Below, piece by piece: positions 25,029 to 34,884 of a stretch of DNA of 64,000 nt. This DNA comes from Thermoanaerobaculia bacterium (lineage in GTDB: Bacteria; Acidobacteriota; Thermoanaerobaculia; Multivoradales; JAGPDF01). The position numbers were made by a program, and so were the translations under genes. The notes under the pieces are model-generated. The model was not told the DNA's origin, ran no database searches, and saw only the letters and a program-made list of their open reading frames with translations. Position 1 is the stretch's first letter. Each line of letters opens with the position of its first letter. The stretch is from assembly GCA_018057705.1 (NCBI GenBank), contig JAGPDF010000006.1:1-64000 (forward strand), written 5' to 3'.

Positions 25029-25037
25029 CCATGACAA
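25009..25037 (-). promoter_or_regulatory. Promoter of the tetR-efflux operon
   Basis: Minus strand: -35 TTGTCA (25032-25037), 17-bp spacer, -10 TACAGT (25009-25014). The predicted first transcribed base is about 25002, immediately before the TTG start codon. One of three promoters here with both boxes and ideal spacing. Confidence 0.7.
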
Positions 25038-25092
25038 GAGGGGGGCGAGCGCCTTTCCTCGCGCTGTCCGCCAGCTTCGGCCGGCCTGCAGG

Positions 25093-26004
25093 TCAGTAGA
25101 TTTCGGCGACGCAGCAGCGCAGGGAGCCGCCCGCCTTCTCGATCTCGGCGAGCGCCACGGACTTCACTTCGAATCCCCAGGCGGCGAGGTCGGCGCGGTG
25201 CTCCCGGGTGAGCGCTTGCGCGGCGGCTTCGCTCATCCAGACGTCGCGGTCCGAGAGCGCGATGCAGTTGCCGGCGAAGGCCGCCTTCTCGGCGTCCGTG
25301 ATCACGAGGACCCGCTCGCCGTAAAGGCCGGCGATCGCCCGCGGCACCTCGGGGTCGCGGAACGACGGCGGGTGGATGACCAGGGCGCGGCTCGCCAGCA
25401 CCGACATGACGACGTTGGTGTGGTACTCGGCCGGATCGAGCTCGAAGACGAACATCAGATCGAGGCCGAAGGCCTCGTGCATCTTGTCGGCTCCCCTGCG
25501 GTCGCAGCGTTCCGTGAGGCCGCAGAAGCCGATGTTTCTTCCTCGATCGACGATCAGCGGGCCGGTCAGTTCGGCGACGCAGTCTTCCGGCAGTCGCTCG
25601 ATGCGTTTCGCGAAAAGACCAGTAAATAGGGACGGAATGTCGGAGCGCTTTGCCTCTCTGCGGCGCACCTCGTGGCGCATGGCGCCGAGGATGAGTCTGT
25701 CCTTCGTCGTCGCGAAGACGTTGTTCGGGAAGACGGCGTCGGGAGTTTGCGCGTCGCCGGGCAGGGTGAAGACCGGGAGGGTACCGACCAGCGCTCCTGC
25801 GAGGTGGGCATGCTCCACCAGTGCGCGCTCCTCCGACGTGCCGGTCTTCATGTCCATGTAGCGGTTGTCGGTCGCCGACTCCTCCGCGAGCCGGAAGCCG
25901 AGCGGCGAGACCAGGAAGGCGGCGCGCGCCGCGGTGGGGTGCGCAACGGGAAAACGGCCTCCCGCGATCGCGTCGCGGAAGGCCTGGGGGGAGTCGACGA
26001 TCAT
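25093..26004 (-). CDS. Arginine deiminase-related / dimethylargininase-like amidinotransferase-fold protein
   Basis: 303-residue member of the guanidino-group-modifying superfamily, of the type also called CtlX or arginine deiminase-related. Visible: PDAVFPNNVFAT (substrate and active-site Asp region), a central LIVDR, the catalytic His in EYHTNVVMSVL, and the C-terminal nucleophile region GGSLRCCVAEIY with two adjacent cysteines. It probably hydrolyses an arginine-like guanidino or ureido compound; the exact substrate is unknown. The ATG at 26004 has AGGGA upstream and lies 16 bases after the sdhB stop, so it is likely the last gene of the succinate dehydrogenase operon, an uncommon partner. 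Confidence 0.85.
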   Translation of the reverse strand: MIVDSPQAFRDAIAGGRFPVAHPTAARAAFLVSPLGFRLAEESATDNRYMDMKTGTSEERALVEHAHLAGALVGTLPVFTLPGDAQTPDAVFPNNVFATTKDRLILGAMRHEVRRREAKRSDIPSLFTGLFAKRIERLPEDCVAELTGPLIVDRGRNIGFCGLTERCDRRGADKMHEAFGLDLMFVFELDPAEYHTNVVMSVLASRALVIHPPSFRDPEVPRAIAGLYGERVLVITDAEKAAFAGNCIALSDRDVWMSEAAAQALTREHRADLAAWGFEVKSVALAEIEKAGGSLRCCVAEIY

Positions 26005-26020
26005 GGGTTCCCTGCGGCGT

Positions 26021-26799
26021 TCAGCCGGCGCCGCCCGCGGCGCCGCGAGCCATGCGCGGCGGCGCGATCTTCGCCTTGAGGTAGTCGCGGTTCAGCTGGG
26101 CGATGAAGTCGACCGAGATCTGCTTCGGGCAGACCGCCTCGCACTCGCCGTAGTTCGTGCAGCTGCCGAACATCTCCTCCTCGAGCTGCGCGACCATCGA
26201 CTCCACCCGCAGGTAGCGCTCCGGCTGACCCTGCGGCAGGAGGGCGAGGTGCGAGATCTTGGCCGAGGTGAAGAGCTGCGCGGCGCCGTTCGGGCACTGC
26301 GCAACGCAGGCGCCGCAGCCGATGCACTGGGCGGCGTCCATCGCCAGATCGGAGTCGATCTTCGGGATCGGGATGGCGTTGCCGTCGGGCGCCGAGCCGG
26401 TATTCACCGACACGAACCCGCCTGCCTGGATGATGCGGTCGAAGGCGCTCCGGTCGACCATCAGGTCGCGCAGCACGGGGAAGGCCCGCGACCGCCAGGG
26501 CTCGAGGGTCAGCTCGTCGCCGTCCTTGAAGTGGCGCATGTGCAGCTGACAGACGGTGGTCCCCTTCTGTCCGCCGTGGGCGACACCGTTGATCACGAAG
26601 CCGCAGGTGCCGCAGATTCCTTCGCGGCAGTCGTGGTCGAAGGCGATGGGCTCCTCGCCGCGGCCGACCAGACGCTCGTTGAGGACGTCGAGCATCTCGA
26701 GAAACGACATGTGGGGACTGACATCGGGGGCCTCGTAGGCGACCATCCTGCCCGGAGCATCGGCGGCCGGCTGCCGCCAGACCTTGAGCTTGAGCTTCA

Positions 26800-26800
<1 letters not shown>
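26021..26800 (-). CDS. sdhB: Succinate dehydrogenase/fumarate reductase iron-sulfur subunit
   Basis: 259-residue electron-transfer subunit. The [2Fe-2S] domain has CREGICGTC and TTVCQLH, and the C-terminal part has [12 protein letters not shown] and [13 protein letters not shown] for the [4Fe-4S] and [3Fe-4S] clusters. The ATG at 26800 shares one base with the sdhA stop (TGATG) and has AAGGAG about 9 bases upstream; a longer frame upstream lies within sdhA. It resembles the B subunit that accompanies single-protein SdhC anchors of the Bacillus/epsilon type, matching the gene order here. Confidence 0.95.
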
Positions 26801-28713
<1,913 letters not shown>

Positions 28714-28715
28714 GA

Positions 28716-29393
28716 CTACCTCACCACGCCGGTCAGCACGGCGATCGGGAATGAGACGTTGCCGAGGGTGATCACGATGGCGAACAGCGTCGCGAACCGG
28801 CGGCGCCACGGATTCCACGCCGGCTGGTTCCAACCGAGTGTCTGGAAGAAGCTCCAGAGCCCGTGGAACAGGTGGAAGCCGAGCGCGATGTTCGCCACGA
28901 TGTAGAAGGCCGCGACCCAGCCGACCTGGAATCCGACGATGACGTTCTGGTAGACCTTGCCGGGGACGAAGTCGGGGTGCGCCGATCCCAGAGTCAGGTG
29001 CGCCAGGTGGTAGATCACGAAGAGCAGCAGGAGGACGCCGCCCCAGCGCATCGTGCGCACGGCATAGCTCGACTGCAGCAGCTCGTGGCTCTGGTAGCGC
29101 ACCGGCCGGGCGCGGCGCGACTGCAGCGTGAGCGACCAGGCGGACCAGATGTGCAGCAGAACCGCCGCGAGCAGCACCGCGCGGGCGATCCACAGCGCCT
29201 GGCCGGAGCCGAGAATCGGCTTCCCGAGCTCGCGCAGCGCTTCGGCGTAGTGATCGAACTTCGCCTCGCCCTGGTAGAGCTTCAGATTGCCGAACATGTG
29301 GATGAAGACGAAGCCGAACAGGATGAGGCCGGTCACGGCCATCACCGCCTTCTTCCCCAGGGTCGTACGAGAAAAGCCGACGGTCGCGGTCAT
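28716..29393 (-). CDS. sdhC: Succinate dehydrogenase cytochrome b subunit (SdhC, b558 type)
   Basis: 225-residue membrane anchor with five hydrophobic helices of the Bacillus/epsilonproteobacterial type that replaces separate SdhC and SdhD. Conserved histidines likely to bind two haems occur in helix phrases [25 protein letters not shown] and GFHLFHGLW. The N-terminus [22 protein letters not shown] is typical. It is the first gene of sdhCAB. Its ATG has only weak ribosome-site sequence (GGGGTGAG) upstream. Confidence 0.94.
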   Translation of the reverse strand: MTATVGFSRTTLGKKAVMAVTGLILFGFVFIHMFGNLKLYQGEAKFDHYAEALRELGKPILGSGQALWIARAVLLAAVLLHIWSAWSLTLQSRRARPVRYQSHELLQSSYAVRTMRWGGVLLLLFVIYHLAHLTLGSAHPDFVPGKVYQNVIVGFQVGWVAAFYIVANIALGFHLFHGLWSFFQTLGWNQPAWNPWRRRFATLFAIVITLGNVSFPIAVLTGVVR

Positions 29394-29544
29394 CTCCAGC
29401 TCACCCCACTCTCATTCCTGCTGATCTACGCCGGCAGGGCCGCCGGCGGACTGCCTCGCCGTTCGTTCGCCCGATGATACCGATCCGGTCTGCACCCGCA
29501 CCATCCCATGGGGCGGGAGGAGAGCCGCCGGAAGGGCCCCGGAT
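29394..29544. other. Intergenic region between sdhC and pcnB
   Basis: Holds the unseen sdhC promoter and the 3' end signal of the pcnB-like gene. A short GC stem (GCCGGC at 29430-29435 and 29442-29447, 6-base loop) is the only structure noticed. No small gene is supported. Confidence 0.4.
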
Positions 29545-30879
29545 TCAGCGCCGCTTGCGCCGGCGGGGGCGCTTGCGCGGCGGCGCTGCACGGGCGCCGC
29601 CGAGGGGCGCGCCGAGGGAATCGCCGGAAGCCAGCACCGGGCGCCGGCGGGAGGCCGCCTGCCACTGAGCCAGCTCCTCGAAACCCTCGGCGGTCGCCTC
29701 GGCGAGCAGCTCGAAGAGCCAGAGGGCGTCGGGGAACCAGGATCTCGACACCGCGAGATGGCGCTCGCCGGCGGTGCGGTGGGGCTCGCAGAGGCGCAGG
29801 AAGCCCTTGAGCGCGTCGGTGGTCTGCTGGGTGCGAACGCGCGAGAGGGCGAAGCGCTTGATGAACGGGGCACAGACTTCGTCGACCAGCAGGGCGAGTT
29901 GCTCGCGGCGCAGGGCCTTCCTCGCCAGAGCCTCGATGTCGAAGCGGCGCAGCAGCACGCCGGGCAGGAGGAGCGCAGCCAGAAGACCGCCGTCCGAGAC
30001 TTGCCGGCCGGCAGCGATCTTGCGGTCGAGCGTGGGGAGGATCTTGCCGAAGTCGCCGAGGCCGCGCTCGCTCGCCTGGACCATCGCGTAGGCCTCGGGC
30101 AGCAGAACTTCGAGCACCCCGAGGTCGAGCATCCACTGCATGGCCTTGCCCGAGCTGCCGCAGCGCAGGAGCGCCACGAGCTCTTCGCTGACGCGCGCCG
30201 GCGACGCCTTGGTGAGCTCCTGCCGGAGATCGTGGATCGCCGCCTGGCTCTCCGCCTCGATCGTGAAATCGAGCCGCCCGGCGAGCTCGCAGGCGCGCAG
30301 CATCCGCACGGGATCTTCGCGGAAGCGCACTTGCGGATCGCCGATCGTGCGCAGAACGCTCTGGCGGAGATCCTCCATGCCGCCGACGTAGTCGAGAATC
30401 GAGAAGTCGGCGATGTTGTAGAAGAGAGCGTTGACTGTGAAGTCGCGGCGGAAGGCGTCTTCGACCGCGGTTCCGAAGCTGTTGTCGCTGGTGATCAGCA
30501 GCTCGGGTTCCGAGTTCGCGCCCGGCGCCGCCAGCCGGGGCTCGCAGCGAAAGGTCGAGACCTCCACGACCACGTCGCCGAACAGGATGTGCACCAGCCG
30601 GAATCGTCGACCGATGATCCGGGCGTTGCGGAAGACCCGGCGGATCTCCTGCGGCTTGGCGTCGGTCGCGATGTCGAAGTCCTTCGGCTGGCGCCCGAGC
30701 AGCAGGTCACGGACGCTGCCACCGACCATGTAGGCGAGATAGCCGGACTCCTGCAGGCGATAGAGGACCTTCAGCGCCTCTTTCTGGATCCGGCTGCGGG
30801 AGACCGCATGCTCGGAACGGGCGACGATGCGCGGTGGGATCGAGTCGCTCGCTGCGGTGGGTGGGACGGAGACGCTCAA
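29545..30879 (-). CDS. pcnB: Poly(A) polymerase I-like nucleotidyltransferase
   Basis: 444-residue class II nucleotidyltransferase-fold protein. The head domain has YMVGGSVRDLLLGRQPKDFDIATDA with the catalytic Asp pair, the RRFRLVHILFG segment, and the RRDFTVNALFYN region. A PcnB-like neck and body follow, and the C-terminus is strongly basic (RKRPRRRKRR), typical of poly(A) polymerase rather than CCA-adding enzymes. It would add poly(A) tails that promote RNA decay. The start is TTG at 30879; a TAGACT hexamer overlapping the stop of the upstream gene predicts a transcript beginning 3 bases earlier. GGAGG is present but only 3 bases away. Confidence 0.88.
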   Translation of the reverse strand: MSVSVPPTAASDSIPPRIVARSEHAVSRSRIQKEALKVLYRLQESGYLAYMVGGSVRDLLLGRQPKDFDIATDAKPQEIRRVFRNARIIGRRFRLVHILFGDVVVEVSTFRCEPRLAAPGANSEPELLITSDNSFGTAVEDAFRRDFTVNALFYNIADFSILDYVGGMEDLRQSVLRTIGDPQVRFREDPVRMLRACELAGRLDFTIEAESQAAIHDLRQELTKASPARVSEELVALLRCGSSGKAMQWMLDLGVLEVLLPEAYAMVQASERGLGDFGKILPTLDRKIAAGRQVSDGGLLAALLLPGVLLRRFDIEALARKALRREQLALLVDEVCAPFIKRFALSRVRTQQTTDALKGFLRLCEPHRTAGERHLAVSRSWFPDALWLFELLAEATAEGFEELAQWQAASRRRPVLASGDSLGAPLGGARAAPPRKRPRRRKRR

Positions 30880-30888
30880 GCGCCTCCG

Positions 30889-30894
30889 AGTCTA
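30889..30894 (-). promoter_or_regulatory. leaderless -10-like hexamer of pcnB
   Basis: TAGACT within the longer TATAGACT on the minus strand; its TAG (30892-30894) is the stop codon of the serine hydrolase gene. The predicted first base is 30882, giving a 3-base leader. Confidence 0.4.
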
Positions 30895-32118
30895 TATCGC
30901 TTCGGATGCGGGAGCGAGCGGAGCCGGGCGGTCGAGCTCCAGATCCCGATAGAGGGCTTCGGCCAGGCGCTCGAAGCGCTGACGATGGGCGTCGTCGGAC
31001 GGCATCCCGTTCACCGCCAGCGCCGCGACCAGCCCGGCGTCGGGATCGGCGAACGCCGTCGAACTGCGCGCACCGCTGTGACCGAAGGTCCGCGGCCCCG
31101 CGAGCGGCCCGTAGCCGTACGGCATCTGCGGCTCCTGGTAGTGCGCCGAATTGACGATGACCCCCAGGCCCCAGTCGAGACGGGCGCGGAAGGTGGCGTC
31201 GACCATGCCGACCCGGTGGCGCGCCGCGAGCGCCTCGACCGTCTCCCGGCGCAGCAGGCGCCGGCCGTCGAGCTCTCCGCCAGCGATCAACATCCGGTAG
31301 AGCCGGGCGAGCTCGCTCACCGGCCCGCAGCCGTTGCCACCGGGCGACGGCACGACCAGGCGGGCCTCGGCAGTCGCACCGCTCTCGCTCAGCGCGGGCC
31401 CGGCCGCCGCAACCCCGGCTTCGGCCGCGGCCGCAGTCGGCCCCGATGCCGACGCCGATGCTGCGCTGGTATCGAACATCGGCGCGATCCTCGAGCCGTA
31501 GTCGCGGAAGCGCTCCGCGGGCATGCCGATCCAGCAGTCGAATGCCCCGAGAGGCTCGAAGATCTCCTCGCGAACATAGCGTTCGAACCGCCGCCCGTCG
31601 AGCCGGTGAACGAGCTCGCCGAGGATGAACCAGCTCGAGGCCAGGTGGTAGCCGGCCTTCCTCCCCGGCTCCCAGCGCGGTTCGAGGCGCTGCGCGCAGA
31701 CGCGGGCCACGGTGCCCTCCCAGCCGGCCTCCGGCCAGCCGGTCGCGAGCATGCGCACTCCCCCGGTGTGCGTCAGCAGATGGCGCACGGTCACCCGCTC
31801 TTTGCCGCCCTGCGCGAATTCGGGGATGTGTCGAGCGACCGGATCGTCGAGCTCGAGCCGGCCGCGTTCCCAGAGCTGGCAGATCGCGACCGCCGCGACC
31901 GGCTTGGTGGACGACATCCAGAGCATCAGGTGGTCCCGGCGCATCGGCTCGCCCGGGCGAGCCTCGCCGAAGGCGACATCGGCGACGACCGCACCGCGTA
32001 GAGCGAGGAAGAGCTGCCCGCCGAGCTCGAGGCCGGCGTCGATCTGCTCTTCGATCTCGGCGGCGGTCCGGCCGAGGCGGCCGCGGTCGAAGAGACCGTC
32101 GGTGGCGAACGCCGTCAC
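30892..32118 (-). CDS. Beta-lactamase-fold serine hydrolase
   Basis: 408-residue class C beta-lactamase / esterase / D-peptidase-fold protein. The nucleophile motif SSTK (SxxK) is at about residue 69, LLTHTGGV follows, a Tyr-containing second motif is at GYHLASSW, and FGHSGARSS near the C-terminus supplies the KTG-equivalent HSG. The GTG start at 32118 overlaps the apaH stop (GTGA), implying coupling. No signal peptide is obvious, so it may be cytoplasmic. A low-complexity Ala/Ser-rich insert of about 45 residues (starting FDTSAASASASG) sits between the second and third motifs, apparently a surface loop. Substrate unknown. Confidence 0.88.
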   Translation of the reverse strand: MTAFATDGLFDRGRLGRTAAEIEEQIDAGLELGGQLFLALRGAVVADVAFGEARPGEPMRRDHLMLWMSSTKPVAAVAICQLWERGRLELDDPVARHIPEFAQGGKERVTVRHLLTHTGGVRMLATGWPEAGWEGTVARVCAQRLEPRWEPGRKAGYHLASSWFILGELVHRLDGRRFERYVREEIFEPLGAFDCWIGMPAERFRDYGSRIAPMFDTSAASASASGPTAAAAEAGVAAAGPALSESGATAEARLVVPSPGGNGCGPVSELARLYRMLIAGGELDGRRLLRRETVEALAARHRVGMVDATFRARLDWGLGVIVNSAHYQEPQMPYGYGPLAGPRTFGHSGARSSTAFADPDAGLVAALAVNGMPSDDAHRQRFERLAEALYRDLELDRPAPLAPASEAI

Positions 32119-32903
32119 TCGGCGTTCCCGACCTGAACGCGCTCGCCGTCCTCCAGGCGCACGGCGGTCAGTTGTCCGCCCCAGGCGCAGCCGGAGTCCA
32201 GGGCGAGGATCCTCGCACCCTGTCGAAAACCCGCCGCCGCCCAGTGTCCGAAGACGATCTCCGTCCCGGCGCTCTTCCGGCCGGGGACTTCGTACCAGGG
32301 CAGGCAACCCTTCGGAGCCTCCTCCGGTGGACCGGCGAACTCGCGACAGAGCTCGCCGTCGGCGCGCACGGTGCGCACCAGAGCGAGAACGCGCAGCGCG
32401 CGCACCTCGGCGCTCTCCTCCTCGGCCTCGCCTCCCTTGCGCCGGAGAGTCGCGAGGAGTTGCGCCGCGCCCTCGCCGCGCAGGCGGCTCTCGAGGCGCG
32501 CGGCGGTCGAAAGCGTCTCCTCCGCCGTCCAGGCCGGCAGCAGCCCCGCGTGCACCATGAGGCGGGCCGGGGTGCCGACGGCGAGCGGCCGGCGGCGCAG
32601 CCAGTCGAGCAGCGGAACCTGGCGGCTGGACTTCAGGATCGGGCGCAGGGTGTCGCGCGGCCGTTCGTGGGCGACGCCGAAAGCGACCGCCAGCAGATGC
32701 AGGTCGTGGTTGCCGAGGACCGATTCGATTCGCCAGTCGTGATCGGCGGCCCACTCGAGCACCTCGAGCGAACGCGGCCCCCGGTTCACCAGGTCGCCGG
32801 TGAACCAGAGACGGTCGGTGCTCTTCGCGAAGTCGATCTTCTTCAGGAGCTTGCGCAGGGTGCGGTAGCACCCATGCACATCGCCGATCGCCCAGGTCGC
32901 CAT
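32115..32903 (-). CDS. apaH: Symmetrical bis(5'-nucleosyl)-tetraphosphatase (ApaH-like)
   Basis: Calcineurin-type metallophosphatase that splits Ap4A to two ADP. Motifs: GDVHG at residue 7, WFTGDLVNRGPRSLEVL, VLGNHDLHLL, VHAGLLPAW and a late FGHWAA. Phrases such as AIGDVHGCYRTL and TDRLWFTGDLVNRGP are characteristic of ApaH. The ATG at 32903 is chosen over a TTG six codons upstream because a TATCCT hexamer predicts transcription from 32905, leaving a 2-base leader. 262 residues, close to E. coli ApaH (280). Confidence 0.92.
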   Translation of the reverse strand: MATWAIGDVHGCYRTLRKLLKKIDFAKSTDRLWFTGDLVNRGPRSLEVLEWAADHDWRIESVLGNHDLHLLAVAFGVAHERPRDTLRPILKSSRQVPLLDWLRRRPLAVGTPARLMVHAGLLPAWTAEETLSTAARLESRLRGEGAAQLLATLRRKGGEAEEESAEVRALRVLALVRTVRADGELCREFAGPPEEAPKGCLPWYEVPGRKSAGTEIVFGHWAAAGFRQGARILALDSGCAWGGQLTAVRLEDGERVQVGNAE

Positions 32904-32911
32904 CCGGTCGG

Positions 32912-32917
32912 AGGATA
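32912..32917 (-). promoter_or_regulatory. leaderless -10 element of apaH
   Basis: TATCCT on the minus strand with its last base 8 bases before the ATG; the predicted first base is 32905. No -35 box is evident. Confidence 0.45.
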
Positions 32918-32976
32918 GCAATCGGGAGCGCCCGGCGGTCGCTCGGGAGCGATCGGCGGCCGTGACGATCCGGCGA

Positions 32977-34779
32977 CTAGCGCTGGTTGGCCTTGAGGAT
33001 CCGTTTGCGCAGGCGGAAGGCCTTGGGGGTGACTTCGACCAGCTCGTCCTCCTTGATGAACTCGAGCGCCTGCTCGAGGTTCATGAGGCGCGGCGGAACG
33101 AGATGCACGGTGTCGTCGGAGCCGGAAGCACGCATGTTGGTGAGCTTCTTCTCCTTGACGATGTTGACGTCGAGGTCGTTGCCACGGGCATGCTCGCCGA
33201 CGATCATTCCCTCGTAGACCTCGTCCGTCGGCGAGACGAAGAGGACGCCGCGCGGCTGCAGGCCCTCGATGGCGTAGGCGGTGACCTTGCCGGGACGGTC
33301 GGAGACCAGAGCGCCGGTCGCCCGGTGCTCGATGTCACCCTGCCAGAAATCCCAGCCGTCGAACAGCGAGTTCATGATGCCCTGGCCCTTGGTGTCGGTC
33401 AGGAACTCGGTGCGGAAGCCGATCAGGCCGCGCGACGGGATGCGGTACTCGATGCCGACCCGGCCGGTGCCGTGGTTGACCATCTTGGTCATCCGGCCGC
33501 GGCGCGCGCCGAGCTTCTGCGTCAGGACGCCGATGAAGTCCTCGGGACAGTCGACGATCAGCTGCTCCATCGGCTCGGCGAGCTTGCCGTCGACCATGCG
33601 GGTGATGACCTCGGGCTTGCCGACCGAGAGCTCGTAGCCTTCGCGGCGCATCATCTCGATCAGGATCGCGAGCTGCAGCTCGCCGCGGCCCGAGACCTTC
33701 ATGGCGTCGGCGGTGTCGGTTTCCTCGACGCGGATCGCGACGTTGGTGAGCAGCTCCTTCGCCAGGCGATCCTTGAGCTTGCGACTGGTGACGTGAGTGC
33801 CCTCGCGGCCGGACATCGGCGAGTTGTTGATCGAGAAGACCATGGCGATCGTCGGCTCCTCGACACGGATCTGCGGCAGCGCCTGCGGATTCTCGACCGA
33901 CGAGAGGGTCTCGCCGATCGCGACCTCCGAGAGCCCCGCGATCGCGACGATGTCGCCCGGGCCGGCCTCGGCGATCTCGGTGCGCGCCAGACCGTCGTAG
34001 CCGTAGAGCACGGTGACCTTGGCGGTCTCGACCCCGCCGTCGATCCGGATACGCGAGACCTCCTGCGCCTTCTTCACCGAGCCACTGAAGATGCGGCCGA
34101 TCGCCAGCCGCCCGACGTAGTCGTCGTAGGCGAGGCTGGTGATCAGGAACTGCAAGGGCATCTCCGGGTCGTAGTCGGGCGGCGGAACCGTCGTGACGAT
34201 CTGCTCGAAGAGCGGCGCGAGGAGCGTGTCCTCGCCGTCGGGTGAGGTGCGGCAGAGACCCTTGCGTGCGTTGCAGTAGAGGACCGGGAACTCGAGCTGC
34301 TCTTCCGAAGCGTCGAGATCGATGAACAGGTCGTAGACCTCGTTGACCACTTCGTTGATCCGCGCGTCCGGGCGGTCGATCTTGTTGATCACCACGATCG
34401 GCGTGAGGTTGGCTTCGAAGGCCTTGCGCAGCACGAAGCGCGTCTGCGGCAGAGGTCCCTCCGAGGCGTCGACGAGGAGCATCACGCCGTCGACCATCTT
34501 CAGGGTGCGCTCGACCTCGCCGCCGAAATCGGCGTGGCCAGGGGTGTCGACGATGTTGATCCGCGTCCCCTTGTAGATGATCGAGGTGTTCTTGGCCATG
34601 ATCGTGATCCCTTTTTCGCGCTCGAGATCGATCGAATCCATGACCCGTTCCATGACAGCTTCGTTGGCGCGAAAGATCCCGCTTTGCCAGAGCATGGCGT
34701 CGACGAGCGTCGTCTTGCCGTGGTCGACGTGGGCGATAATGGCGATGTTGCGGACGTCCGTCCGTTGACTGCGGCTCAC
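32977..34779 (-). CDS. typA: Ribosome-associated GTPase TypA/BipA
   Basis: Translational GTPase of the EF-G group involved in 50S assembly and stress or cold adaptation. G1 [10 protein letters not shown]2 region with EREKGITI, G3 DTPGHADF, G4 NKID, then domains II, III and V and the TypA-specific C-terminal domain ([33 protein letters not shown] split near residues 430-490). The GTG at 34779 is chosen because GGAG lies 9 bases upstream and the product (600 aa) starts [18 protein letters not shown], as in the family. A GTG at 34830 would add 17 basic residues without a ribosome site. Confidence 0.95.
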   Translation of the reverse strand: MSRSQRTDVRNIAIIAHVDHGKTTLVDAMLWQSGIFRANEAVMERVMDSIDLEREKGITIMAKNTSIIYKGTRINIVDTPGHADFGGEVERTLKMVDGVMLLVDASEGPLPQTRFVLRKAFEANLTPIVVINKIDRPDARINEVVNEVYDLFIDLDASEEQLEFPVLYCNARKGLCRTSPDGEDTLLAPLFEQIVTTVPPPDYDPEMPLQFLITSLAYDDYVGRLAIGRIFSGSVKKAQEVSRIRIDGGVETAKVTVLYGYDGLARTEIAEAGPGDIVAIAGLSEVAIGETLSSVENPQALPQIRVEEPTIAMVFSINNSPMSGREGTHVTSRKLKDRLAKELLTNVAIRVEETDTADAMKVSGRGELQLAILIEMMRREGYELSVGKPEVITRMVDGKLAEPMEQLIVDCPEDFIGVLTQKLGARRGRMTKMVNHGTGRVGIEYRIPSRGLIGFRTEFLTDTKGQGIMNSLFDGWDFWQGDIEHRATGALVSDRPGKVTAYAIEGLQPRGVLFVSPTDEVYEGMIVGEHARGNDLDVNIVKEKKLTNMRASGSDDTVHLVPPRLMNLEQALEFIKEDELVEVTPKAFRLRKRILKANQR

Positions 34780-34884
34780 TGGTCTCGTCTCCGTGTTTTT
34801 GAGTCGGCGCGGAACGCGCCGTGCGTTCACCCGAATGGGCGGAGACAGCTTATCAGATGCCCCCGGGGGGCCGCGAGTGGGCCG

